Part shown: piece by piece, positions 35,960-44,011 of the stretch
Numbering within the stretch: the first letter of the stretch is position 1
Layout of the letters: the number at the start of each line of letters is the position of its first letter
DNA from: Bradyrhizobium rifense
Lineage (GTDB): Bacteria; Pseudomonadota; Alphaproteobacteria; Rhizobiales; Xanthobacteraceae
Reading direction: 5' to 3'
NCBI RefSeq assembly: GCF_008123425.1
Contig: NZ_VSSS01000025.1
Span: 65,587 to 129,586, forward strand
Length of the DNA stretch: 64,000 bases
The notes under the pieces: model-generated
Seen by the model: only the letters and a program-made list of their open reading frames with translations
Told to the model about the DNA's origin: nothing
The model's database searches: none
Made by a program: the position numbers and the translations under genes

Positions 35960-36798
35960 GACGCCAACCTTCGGTGAGCCGCTTCCATCTGCATGCCTTG
36001 CGCCATGGATATGCGGGGAGAATAATCGATCAGCCGGAACAGCGTCTCGTCGCAAGCAAAGCCGTTGCTCGCGATGTCGGGCTTGCCTCGCAGGAAGCGG
36101 ACCTTGCTTTTGCTGTCGAAAGCGGAAATGGCCGCCGCCGCGATTTGAGAATAGGTGACGTTGTCGGGGTTGACGCAGCGATAGACGCCTTCGAGCTTCG
36201 TCGTCATCACGGCCGAGATGATGTTTGCCATGTCCTGGGCATGGATGAAGTTTCTCACAGCGTCATTCGAACCGAAGAGGTCGATGTCTTCATTCCTCTG
36301 GGCCTTGTCCATGATGGCGTACAGGAATGGCTGATGTTTGCGAAACTGCTCGCCCACACCATAGATCCGTGAAGGCTTCAGCACCGCGATCGGCAGCCGA
36401 AGCTCTCGGCCGCAGAATTGTGCGACGTCCTCGGAATGCCTCTTTGAAAGCGAGTAGGCGCCGAAGAAAGGAGAGTCGTTGTCGAGATCCGCAAAGATGC
36501 TGGAGATGTGCACGAAATGTTTTGCGTTGGCCCTTGAACTTGCATGACAGAGCTTCATCAGGCCAGTCACGTTGACTTCCATTGCTTGCAGGGTGTCGCG
36601 AAATTCCTTGCCCCCGAATGCTGCGGCCATGTTCACGACGCAGTCGATCTCGCCGGGAATCCGGATGTCGAGCGAACAGAGGTCCAATTCGACATCGCAG
36701 CCCCTGCGCCCGGCCGTCAACACGTCGCAATGGTCACGAAGGAGTGGGATCAGCGCCTGTGCCAGCGATGAGGTTCCCCCGACGATCAACACTCTCAT
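35956..36798 (-). CDS. NAD(P)-dependent epimerase/reductase (extended SDR)
   Basis: A 280-residue SDR. The N-terminus is MRVLIVGGTSSLAQALIPLL (Rossmann), then CVVNMAAAFGG and the catalytic Y-x-x-x-K in GAYSLSKRHSEDVA. It looks like a sugar nucleotide epimerase or reductase (RmlD/GalE group). It begins 8 bp after the upstream methyltransferase stop. Confidence 0.85.
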   Translation of the reverse strand: MRVLIVGGTSSLAQALIPLLRDHCDVLTAGRRGCDVELDLCSLDIRIPGEIDCVVNMAAAFGGKEFRDTLQAMEVNVTGLMKLCHASSRANAKHFVHISSIFADLDNDSPFFGAYSLSKRHSEDVAQFCGRELRLPIAVLKPSRIYGVGEQFRKHQPFLYAIMDKAQRNEDIDLFGSNDAVRNFIHAQDMANIISAVMTTKLEGVYRCVNPDNVTYSQIAAAAISAFDSKSKVRFLRGKPDIASNGFACDETLFRLIDYSPRISMAQGMQMEAAHRRLAS

Positions 36799-36806
36799 GA
36801 GCCCGC

Positions 36807-37532
36807 CTACTCGTCCGGCGTGAGCTGAGCGAGAAGCCCGCAGGAGAGTTCCGGGTAGTCAACTCCCATCTCGCACAAGGCTTGGATGATTTTGGTGTCG
36901 AGATTTAACGACAGGATCTGACTCGTCGCGAAGGGCTTGAGGTAGATGCCCTCCATTCTCTCGATTTTGTAGCCGGCGTCGCTGACGAGCTTAGTGAGTG
37001 AGGCGACTGTAAAGTACCGCTTGTGCCCCAGGAGCAGATCGTTCTCCGAAAGAGCCTGCATGTCGGGCAGCATTCCCGCAAGATTCCCGAGCCTTCGGTT
37101 CATGACCTCGGCATTGGGGACCGCCACAAACAGTTTGCCGGCGGGCGCGAGAAATGTCCTGAAGCGGTTCAAGATCAAGAGCGGGTCGTCGACATGCTCG
37201 AGGATGAACCCCATGACGATAAGGTCGAATCTTTCGTCTGTGTCGAACTCCTCGAAGTAGGTTTCGACGAGTTCGCTTTTGTTGTCCGGAAATCTGAGCT
37301 TGAAGTTTTCGATGACCGCGGGCGATCCCTCAAGAACCACATGGCGGCCGGGTCCGCCTGAAAAGATTTCGGTGGCAAATCCGTGCCCCAGCCCGAGATC
37401 CAGGACGGCGCGCGGACCCTTGACGACACCCGCGATGCGCTTCGGGTACCAGGTCAGCGCAATCTCGTTGTCGAAATCGTAGATGTTCTTGCCTTCATAG
37501 GCGGCGACGTGGACATCCAATCGACCGTTCAT
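36807..37532 (-). CDS. Class I SAM-dependent methyltransferase
   Basis: A 241-residue methyltransferase with motif I AVLDLGLGHGFATEIF (about 42-57) and IVMGFILEHVDDPLLIL around 105-121. It is the first gene of the minus-strand glycan operon (37.5-31.6 kb), divergent from the TPR-glycosyltransferase gene. A distant relative of the operon's last gene but not a close copy. Confidence 0.85.
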   Translation of the reverse strand: MNGRLDVHVAAYEGKNIYDFDNEIALTWYPKRIAGVVKGPRAVLDLGLGHGFATEIFSGGPGRHVVLEGSPAVIENFKLRFPDNKSELVETYFEEFDTDERFDLIVMGFILEHVDDPLLILNRFRTFLAPAGKLFVAVPNAEVMNRRLGNLAGMLPDMQALSENDLLLGHKRYFTVASLTKLVSDAGYKIERMEGIYLKPFATSQILSLNLDTKIIQALCEMGVDYPELSCGLLAQLTPDE

Positions 37533-37736
37533 GGGTTCTCTCTCCCCAAATTCGATGCGCCATCGGACGCCTGGTCCGCAGGCATATCAATCGCTCCCTT
37601 GATTCGCCACGCGCCGGCGCGGTGAGGCGAAGGCGGTGTCAAGCTTCACGCAAGCTGCAAACGGGATAGTGAGAAGCGGCAACCTCCCTGCAGTCTCGGG
37701 TTGCTGCCCGCTCTCCCATGATCCGGAAGGTCCCCG

Positions 37737-39731
37737 ATGAATTATCACGACGGCACTCTCGCAAGAGCAGACGAGATTTCGACAGGGCCGTCTTCGTTGA
37801 CGCGGGATGAATATTACCAGATCTGCCTTCGACACCTGAGGACAGGCGAGCTCGAACAGGCCGAAGCCCGTTGCCGGGAAGGGCTGGCCTCGGACGCGAA
37901 CCATGCCGGCCTGCTTCATCTGATGGCCGGTGTGTCTCTGCTCAACGGGAATTACGATGCCGCCCTCGAGTGGGCCGGCCGTGCCCTCACCAATGAGATG
38001 AAGGCGACTTATCTCGCAACGTTCGGGACGGCTCTGCAAGGCAAGGGGCTCCAGGCGGAGGCGCTGGAGGCGTTTCAGCGCGCGGTGGCGCTCGACCCCG
38101 TTGACCCCTCAATCTGGGAGAATTTTGGTAACGCCTTGAACAGGGCGGGGCATGGCAACCAGGCGAGCCTTTGCTTTTTGATCGCGCGCGCGTATCAGAA
38201 ATTGCCGTTCCTTGCGGAGTGCTGTGCTGTCCCTCGCAGCGGCTGGAATGCCCTGACAGCGCAGTTCAATCCGCATCTTCAGAGCCGCCCGGGATTGCAA
38301 GAAGCCCGCGATCCCATTCACTGCTTCTGGTCGAACGCGCCGCTGAGCGAGATGTCGCGGCTCTCGCTTCAGTCGATAGTCCGCCATGGCCATCCGGTCA
38401 AGCTGTACACTTACGACAATATCGACGCCATGCAGACACGTGTGCCGCCCGGCGTCTTGGTGGTCGACGCGGCAAACCTCGTGCCGGGTGCGATCTACCA
38501 GCATGCCGTTCTGAACAGCGAGATCCGCTACTTCAGCGACATCTTCCGCTATGCCGTCCTTCATGAATTCGGCGGCTGGTGGCTCGATACGGACATCGTG
38601 CTGGTGAAGCCCCTGGATTTTGGCAGGGAGCACGTGTTTTCGACGCAATGGTCGGGAGTCGAGGACGGGCATGTGTGCACCGGCGACGCGATGCGCGCAC
38701 CCAAGGGCTCGCCCCACATGGCCAATCTGTATGCGCTGTCCCTGCAGCGGCTCTTCAGCGAAAAGCGCGTCGAATACGGCGCGGTAGGGCCGCTGTTGCT
38801 CAGCGAATATCTGCTGGCAGGTGACGAGGAACTCCAATCCTCGATTCTGCCGCCGACCACCTTCAACGCGATCGACTGGCGTGAAGTGGATTTGTTTGCC
38901 GTCGAGGGCCGGGCTGGCTTCGATCTCTTGAGCGATCCCCGTGTGACGGGTGTCCATCTCTGGGGAAAAATGTGGGCCGAGCGGGGGCTGCGCTTCGATG
39001 CGGTCCCCGAGCAGAGCGTGGCGGGTTATCTCAAGAAGCTGGTGCTCGAGCCGAACTGGTTGACGCAGCTTGCGGCGAAATACGACTCCGACAAGGGCGC
39101 AGTCTACAAGGGCGACCTTGCCCATCACTATACGCGAATCTATCACGAGCTGTTCCGATCGAAGGCGCTCGAGCCCATTCGCATCCTGGAAATCGGTCTG
39201 TGCCGGGGGCGGGTCGAAGGCTGGACCCAGGATCAGGTGCCGTCGCTGCAGATGTGGCTGGACTACTTCCCGAATGCCGAGGTCATCGGCGCCGGCATCG
39301 AGGATTTCAGCTGGTTCTCCCGTCCACGGGTCAGGATCCATCGCATCGATCAGGGCGATCGCGGCATGCTGGAGCAGCTTGCAGCCAAGGAAAAGCCGCT
39401 CGACATCGTCATCGATGACGGCTCTCACGCCTCGGTGCACCAGCATCTGACGCTCGGCGTGCTGTTTCCCTCGCTGAAGCCGGGCGGCTTGTTCGTGATC
39501 GAGGATCTCGATTGGCAGCCGCCGGAGATTCCGTCCAACGGCGCGCCCCTGGTCAAGGATGTGCTCAACGCCATGAAGGTGAGCGGCTCGTTCACGTCCA
39601 ACATCATGACCGAGGCCGAAGCGAAGTTGATCTCGGAGGAGGTCGACGAGATCCTCCTCAACGACAGTTTCCGCGAGTTGATGTCGCGCGGCAAGCTGGG
39701 CGGCCTGGGCGTACTGAAGCGCAAGGCGTAA
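37737..39731 (+). CDS. TPR, DXD glycosyltransferase and methyltransferase fusion protein
   Basis: A 664-residue three-part protein. Residues about 22-150 form TPR-like helices (LDPVDPSIWENFGNALNRAG). The centre (about 185-430) has a GT32-like sugar-transfer fold with DTD at 284-286 in WWLDTDIVLVKPLD. The C-terminal part (about 455-664) resembles class I methyltransferases, with RILEIGLCRGR near 481-491 and IVIDDGSHASVHQH near 557-570, as in macrocin/rhamnosyl O-methyltransferases. It would add and then methylate a glycan residue. Length and order are unusual. Confidence 0.8.
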   Translation: MNYHDGTLARADEISTGPSSLTRDEYYQICLRHLRTGELEQAEARCREGLASDANHAGLLHLMAGVSLLNGNYDAALEWAGRALTNEMKATYLATFGTALQGKGLQAEALEAFQRAVALDPVDPSIWENFGNALNRAGHGNQASLCFLIARAYQKLPFLAECCAVPRSGWNALTAQFNPHLQSRPGLQEARDPIHCFWSNAPLSEMSRLSLQSIVRHGHPVKLYTYDNIDAMQTRVPPGVLVVDAANLVPGAIYQHAVLNSEIRYFSDIFRYAVLHEFGGWWLDTDIVLVKPLDFGREHVFSTQWSGVEDGHVCTGDAMRAPKGSPHMANLYALSLQRLFSEKRVEYGAVGPLLLSEYLLAGDEELQSSILPPTTFNAIDWREVDLFAVEGRAGFDLLSDPRVTGVHLWGKMWAERGLRFDAVPEQSVAGYLKKLVLEPNWLTQLAAKYDSDKGAVYKGDLAHHYTRIYHELFRSKALEPIRILEIGLCRGRVEGWTQDQVPSLQMWLDYFPNAEVIGAGIEDFSWFSRPRVRIHRIDQGDRGMLEQLAAKEKPLDIVIDDGSHASVHQHLTLGVLFPSLKPGGLFVIEDLDWQPPEIPSNGAPLVKDVLNAMKVSGSFTSNIMTEAEAKLISEEVDEILLNDSFRELMSRGKLGGLGVLKRKA

Positions 39732-39754
39732 TAGCCGGAAGCGAGCTCGCGGCC

Positions 39755-41656
39755 TCAGTCGATCATCTCGACCTTGGCTGCGGCCTGGCTCGGCCTGTCC
39801 TGGTCGCGCCAGAACCACACGGTGACGACGCCGGAGCGGCCTCGGATCTGCGTCAGCAGGGGGCCCGACAGGACACCGTCGGGCGCTCCGTGAAAGTCGG
39901 CCGCATCGAGCAGTGCGTCGGTCAGTGCGAGCCGCGCATCGTTTTGCGCGGCGACCTCCATCAGCCGGCTCGCGAGATTGACGGTGTCGCCGTTTGCCGT
40001 GATGTGCTGGTGGCTCTCGCCGAGACGGGAGGCGACGATCGGGCCGAAATGCGCCCCGATCTTGAACCCGAGCCGGTCGCCGATCACAGGCGGCAGTGAC
40101 GCCATCCAGCGCTCGACACCGCGATGCAGGTCGATCGCGCATTTCAGCGCGCGCGCCGCGTCATCAGGCATCGCGCTCGGCAGGCCGAACAGGATCATGG
40201 CGCCGTCACCGAGAAAGCTGGTGATCATGCCGCCGCAATCGACCGCGGCCCGGTCGATCAGCGCGTGGAATGCCTGCAGGATGTCCTGGAGTTCATCCGG
40301 ATCGATCTGCTGGCTCAGCGCGGTGAAATCGGAGAGATCGATGAACACGATGGCCGCATCCTGCCGGACGGGCTTCGCCAGGAAATTGGGATCGCGTGCC
40401 AGCCACTCCTGCACGGCCGGCGCCTGGAATTGCGCCAGCGATCGGCTCTTGGCGGCGAGATATTGCGTGCGGCGGCCTCCCGCCCACAATTGCACGCCGA
40501 CCAACACCGCGACCGGTGGCACCACGGCCGCGAGCGTGGTCGCGGCATCGAGCCAGATTCCGTGCGTGAACGCGAACAGATTGAGCCCGGCCCAGGCGAC
40601 CATCACCGCGGCTGCCACGACGAAGCCGAGTGCACTCCGTCGCCAGGCCAGCAGGCCGACCAGCAGCATCGGCAGCAGGATCGCGATGAGCGCATCGGCG
40701 ATGTGAACCTTGCGGTCGCGCACGATGCTGTCGCCGGCGACGAGATGCGTGATCGCGGTCGAGATCACCTCGACACCGGGCATCAGGGAATCGAACGGCG
40801 TCGGAAAGAAGTCGCCGCCGCCGGCGACGGCGGCGCCGATCACGACGATCCGGTTCTCGATCGCGTTGCGGTCGAGCGTGCCGTCGAAAATGCTCTGTGC
40901 GCTCACCGTGCGGATGGTACGGCGCGGGCCGTAATAGGTGATCGGCAGCGCGAAGTCGGAGTCCGTCGGCACGGTGAGATCGCCGAGCATGAGATGATCG
41001 GGCGCGATCGTCAGCGGCTTGTCGAGTGCACGGCTTGCGACCCGCAGCGGAAACGACAGTTCGACCTTGTCGTCTGTCCGGAACAGCATCGGTACCGAGA
41101 GCGGCGAGCCGGATTGCCCGGTCGCGACGTTGACGATACCGACGTCGGCGTGATCCGCGAACATCGGCAGTGGCAGCAGGAAGCGCTCGGCCTGGGGCAG
41201 GGCGGCGAGCGGCCCGGCGCTGGCCGGCGCCACGGTCTCGCTCGCGCTCGGGAAGATCGCCGCGGCTGCGAGCACCATGGGACCGGTGGCGAGCGTGTGG
41301 GCCAGCGTGACGTCGCCGATCGCGGCGCTGCGGTCGATCAGCAGGAGGTCGATCGCGACGACCTTCGGCTTGAACTGCACGATGGTGTCGACCACGCGGG
41401 CGAGATCGGCGCGCGGCAGCGGATAGGTGCCGCCGCGTTTCACCACGGTGTCGTCGATGGCGACGATGGTGACGAGATCGGGCGGAGCCTGCACGCCGCG
41501 GACCTGCGTTCGCCAATCCGTCAGCGTCGCCTCGAGCCGATCGAGAAAGCGCAGATGACCGTTGGCGTGGCCCGCATAGATGCCCGCGCCCCACAGCGCG
41601 GTGAGGACAAGTGCCAGCAGAATTTGAACGCGTCTCTTCATACCGTCGTACTGCAT
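39755..41656 (-). CDS. CHASE2-domain adenylate/guanylate cyclase
   Basis: A 633-residue sensor cyclase. An N-terminal helix (about 8-26) leads to a periplasmic CHASE2 domain (about 35-310, VAIDLLLIDRSAAIGD; NRIVVIGAAVAGGGDFFPTP), then about three membrane helices (315-385), then a class III cyclase domain (about 430-620, IVFIDLSDFTALSQQIDP; FLGDGAMILFGLP). It senses an envelope signal and makes cyclic nucleotide inside. The FecR protein gene lies 78 bp upstream on the same strand. Confidence 0.92.
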   Translation of the reverse strand: MQYDGMKRRVQILLALVLTALWGAGIYAGHANGHLRFLDRLEATLTDWRTQVRGVQAPPDLVTIVAIDDTVVKRGGTYPLPRADLARVVDTIVQFKPKVVAIDLLLIDRSAAIGDVTLAHTLATGPMVLAAAAIFPSASETVAPASAGPLAALPQAERFLLPLPMFADHADVGIVNVATGQSGSPLSVPMLFRTDDKVELSFPLRVASRALDKPLTIAPDHLMLGDLTVPTDSDFALPITYYGPRRTIRTVSAQSIFDGTLDRNAIENRIVVIGAAVAGGGDFFPTPFDSLMPGVEVISTAITHLVAGDSIVRDRKVHIADALIAILLPMLLVGLLAWRRSALGFVVAAAVMVAWAGLNLFAFTHGIWLDAATTLAAVVPPVAVLVGVQLWAGGRRTQYLAAKSRSLAQFQAPAVQEWLARDPNFLAKPVRQDAAIVFIDLSDFTALSQQIDPDELQDILQAFHALIDRAAVDCGGMITSFLGDGAMILFGLPSAMPDDAARALKCAIDLHRGVERWMASLPPVIGDRLGFKIGAHFGPIVASRLGESHQHITANGDTVNLASRLMEVAAQNDARLALTDALLDAADFHGAPDGVLSGPLLTQIRGRSGVVTVWFWRDQDRPSQAAAKVEMID

Positions 41657-41708
41657 TCTTCTTTTTGTTGTCGGGGCCTGCCCGAGCAGGTCGTGACGAC
41701 CGAGTTTG

Positions 41709-41750
41709 ATTGGCCGAGTCTTATTGACCGAGCCTTATTGGCCCAGCCTT
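41709..41750. repeat. Three 14-bp tandem repeats spanning the FecR stop codon
   Basis: ATTGGCCGAGTCTT (41709), ATTGACCGAGCCTT (41723) and ATTGGCCCAGCCTT (41737) stand head to tail on the plus strand. The third copy contains the FecR C-terminal codons; copy-number change would shift the frame because 14 is not a multiple of three. Confidence 0.75.
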
Positions 41751-42262
41751 GCCATCAGCGCATCGACGCGCGGCTGGCCCCATGTCTTGACGGTCAGCGG
41801 ACCGGTTGCTTCCACGTCGACGCCTTCGCCGGTGCCCAGCACGACGCCGCGTGCACGCGCCGCGCGGCGGGTCACGCCAACGCGGCCGTTGGCGACGAAC
41901 ACGGAGGTCTTGGCCTCGGCGACATCGACCGCCCATTTGGTGCCGCGCACGGCGGCGATCGCTTGCGGTGTCAGCACCTTGAAGGGATTGCCGCCGGGCT
42001 TCTTGGGCACCTCGACCAGCAGCGCCTTGCTGCTCAACTCCACGGAGTCAATATGTCCGTCGCGGTTAGCGTCGTTTAGTTCAAATCGGGCGCCGTTTTC
42101 GGCAACGATCGTGATGCCGTTGTCGCAGCGCCAGGTCTGCGTCCCTGCGGCCGATGGTGATGGCGTGCAGCCCGCATTGGCGGCAGGCTGTGCAGTTGCG
42201 GATCCGATCAACATAAATGACCACGCCAGGGCGCAAAACCCGGCGCGCGAAAACCCTCTCAT
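41735..42262 (-). CDS. FecR-domain periplasmic protein
   Basis: A 175-residue protein with signal peptide (MRGFSRAGFCALAWSFMLIG, cleavage near ATAQ). The FecR domain covers about 50-150 (FKVLTPQAIAAVRGTKWAVD and VFVANGRVGVTRR). Stand-alone exported FecR domains occur with CHASE2 cyclases. ATG at 42262 follows a GGAGG ribosome binding site; upstream in-frame starts are not supported. The start lies 43 bp from an 18-bp palindrome. Confidence 0.85.
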   Translation of the reverse strand: MRGFSRAGFCALAWSFMLIGSATAQPAANAGCTPSPSAAGTQTWRCDNGITIVAENGARFELNDANRDGHIDSVELSSKALLVEVPKKPGGNPFKVLTPQAIAAVRGTKWAVDVAEAKTSVFVANGRVGVTRRAARARGVVLGTGEGVDVEATGPLTVKTWGQPRVDALMARLGQ

Positions 42263-42304
42263 GCCAGCCTCCGTTTGCGTGCTCGGCACAGTTCAAGGCG
42301 ATGT

Positions 42305-42322
42305 TGATACGGTACCGTATCA
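42305..42322. promoter_or_regulatory. 18-bp perfect palindrome upstream of fecR gene
   Basis: TGATACGG-TACC-GTATCA style symmetry: half-site TGATACGGT is exactly mirrored. It sits 43-60 bp before the FecR start, suitable for an operator controlling the FecR-CHASE2 pair. Binding protein unknown. Confidence 0.5.
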
Positions 42323-42636
42323 CGCGCAGAGGCTGCTGAAAAGTGCCGGGCTGATTAGCTATTTTTGCGCTGCGGCAATTTCCAGACCGGCGCGATCAAC
42401 TTTCAGTCATGGCGCCGTGCCGCGTGAGCACTCTGTGCGCGATGTGTGATGTGTGTGCTGCCGCCTTCCTGCTGACATCTGCTGATGGCCACACCAGCCT
42501 CGCGCAACGCTTCCCCGCTATCTTCCGGATATTGATGACCACGAAAACGACTTGGTCGGTGCGTCTAGAGATGCGGTCGGAGAGGTCCGCTGACCGTGCC
42601 GAACCGGCCGAGAATTATGGTTAAAAGTTTCGTCTA

Positions 42637-42661
42637 AGTCCGTAGTTCTACGGGCTTTTTT
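42637..42661 (+). terminator. Orphan intrinsic terminator (possible sRNA end or attenuator)
   Basis: A hairpin with arms AGTCCGTAG and CTACGGGCT (42637-42645, 42648-42656) is directly followed by TTTTTT (42656-42661). It is on the plus strand, where the nearest upstream plus-strand gene is 2.9 kb away, and 170 bp before the DUF2778 start. Confidence 0.75.
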
Positions 42662-42832
42662 CTCGAAATGGCACAGCGTTAACGACCTGCCCTACATCCG
42701 CCAGAACTTAATCCGCATTTAACTAAAAGTCGCCTTAATGACGCTCCGACCCTCTGCGAGATGCTGTTCCCGGATCGTGACCAGCGGCACTTCGAAGGGG
42801 GATTGAGTGACACCGTCCTGGACGCAAGGCGA

Positions 42833-43984
42833 ATGAGTACGAGTATCGCTGCGCAAAGTAACGCGGCACGGAAGCCCAAAAATTTTCATCGGAAGTCTTC
42901 CCGGAAAATGACCACCCAAAACGTGCTTGGCGCGGCCGTGATCGGCTGCGTCGTGCTTGCCGGCTGGACCGTCTACAACAACATCTTCGCTGCCAGCGTC
43001 TATCCGACCGTTGGCAGCTCCGGCTACGATGAGCCCGTGGTCAAGCGTGCGCCCAGGGTTGCGCTGCGCGAGGCGGGCGAGGCCATCCGGGAGACCTTTG
43101 CGCTGCTGCCCGACCGGCTGCAGGTGGCTGCACCGATTTCGCGCGAGATGTTCAACGAGCGCTTTGCCGCGGCAGCGACGCAGGGCGTCGAATCCAACGC
43201 GGCGAGCGCTGCGCCCGCGACGAACGTCGCCGACGCCAGGGACGTGGCGAAGCCGACCGTCGTCGCCAAGGTCGCGGAAGTCTTGAAGAGCCCGGCCAAG
43301 GTCGTCGAGAAGATCGCCGATGCCGCGAGGACCAAGCGTGCTGAGGCACCGGTGCAACTCGCCTCAGCTGATCCGGCCGAGATCGTGCCGGCGCCCGAAG
43401 CCAAGCCAAAGTCCTTTGCCGATCGCGCCAAGGCCGCGGTGATGTCGATCACCGGTCCGCGCCAGTCGATGGTTGACAAGCTCTGGGGCAAGCGTGAGCC
43501 GTCAGGCGGCTTGCTCGCCTATGCATCGGCCGATGCCAGCGTGACCTCGGCGATCGCGCCGAAGGAGCAGAACCCGATGCTTGGCGGTTCGGCGCCCTAT
43601 GAGCGCGATACCGCGGTCTACGATATCACCGCCAAGACGGTTTACCTGCCCGACGGCACCAGGCTCGAGGCGCATTCCGGCCTCGGCTCCAATCTCGACG
43701 ATCCCCGTTCGTCGCGGGTCCGCATGCGCGGCGTGACGCCACCGCACATCTACAATCTGAAGCCGCGCGAGGCGCTGTTCCACGGCGTTCCGGCGCTGCG
43801 GCTGACCCCGGTCGGCGGCGAGAACGCGATCTACGGCCGTGACGGTCTGCTCGCGCACACTTTCATGCTCGGGCCGAACGGCGACTCCAACGGCTGCGTG
43901 TCGTTCAAGGACTATTACGCGTTCCTCGACGCCTATCGTAACAAGGGCATCCGCAAGCTCGCGGTGCTGGCGCGGGTCGAGTGA
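42833..43984 (+). CDS. DUF2778 (L,D-transpeptidase-like) membrane-anchored protein
   Basis: A 383-residue protein. A membrane anchor lies near 30-52 (VLGAAVIGCVVLAGWTVYNN), then an Ala/Val/Lys-rich linker (about 110-230), then a DUF2778 domain in the last 130 residues. HTFMLGPNGDSNGCVSFKDY holds the His and Cys expected of an L,D-transpeptidase-like peptidoglycan enzyme (Tlde1 type). ATG at 42833 (MSTSIAAQSN) is the likely start; an in-frame start at 42761 is possible. Confidence 0.82.
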   Translation: MSTSIAAQSNAARKPKNFHRKSSRKMTTQNVLGAAVIGCVVLAGWTVYNNIFAASVYPTVGSSGYDEPVVKRAPRVALREAGEAIRETFALLPDRLQVAAPISREMFNERFAAAATQGVESNAASAAPATNVADARDVAKPTVVAKVAEVLKSPAKVVEKIADAARTKRAEAPVQLASADPAEIVPAPEAKPKSFADRAKAAVMSITGPRQSMVDKLWGKREPSGGLLAYASADASVTSAIAPKEQNPMLGGSAPYERDTAVYDITAKTVYLPDGTRLEAHSGLGSNLDDPRSSRVRMRGVTPPHIYNLKPREALFHGVPALRLTPVGGENAIYGRDGLLAHTFMLGPNGDSNGCVSFKDYYAFLDAYRNKGIRKLAVLARVE

Positions 43985-44011
43985 CGCTCTCCCGCGCGTC
44001 CTTTAGGGATT

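Larger units (their letters stand above)
42263..42832. other. 570-bp intergenic region, divergent fecR/DUF2778
   Basis: No convincing protein-coding frame. It contains a perfect palindrome (42305-42322), an orphan plus-strand intrinsic terminator (42637-42661) and AT-rich sequence (42700-42730) that may hold the DUF2778 promoter. The terminator lacks an upstream plus-strand gene, so a small RNA or a leader attenuator is possible. Confidence 0.5.
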
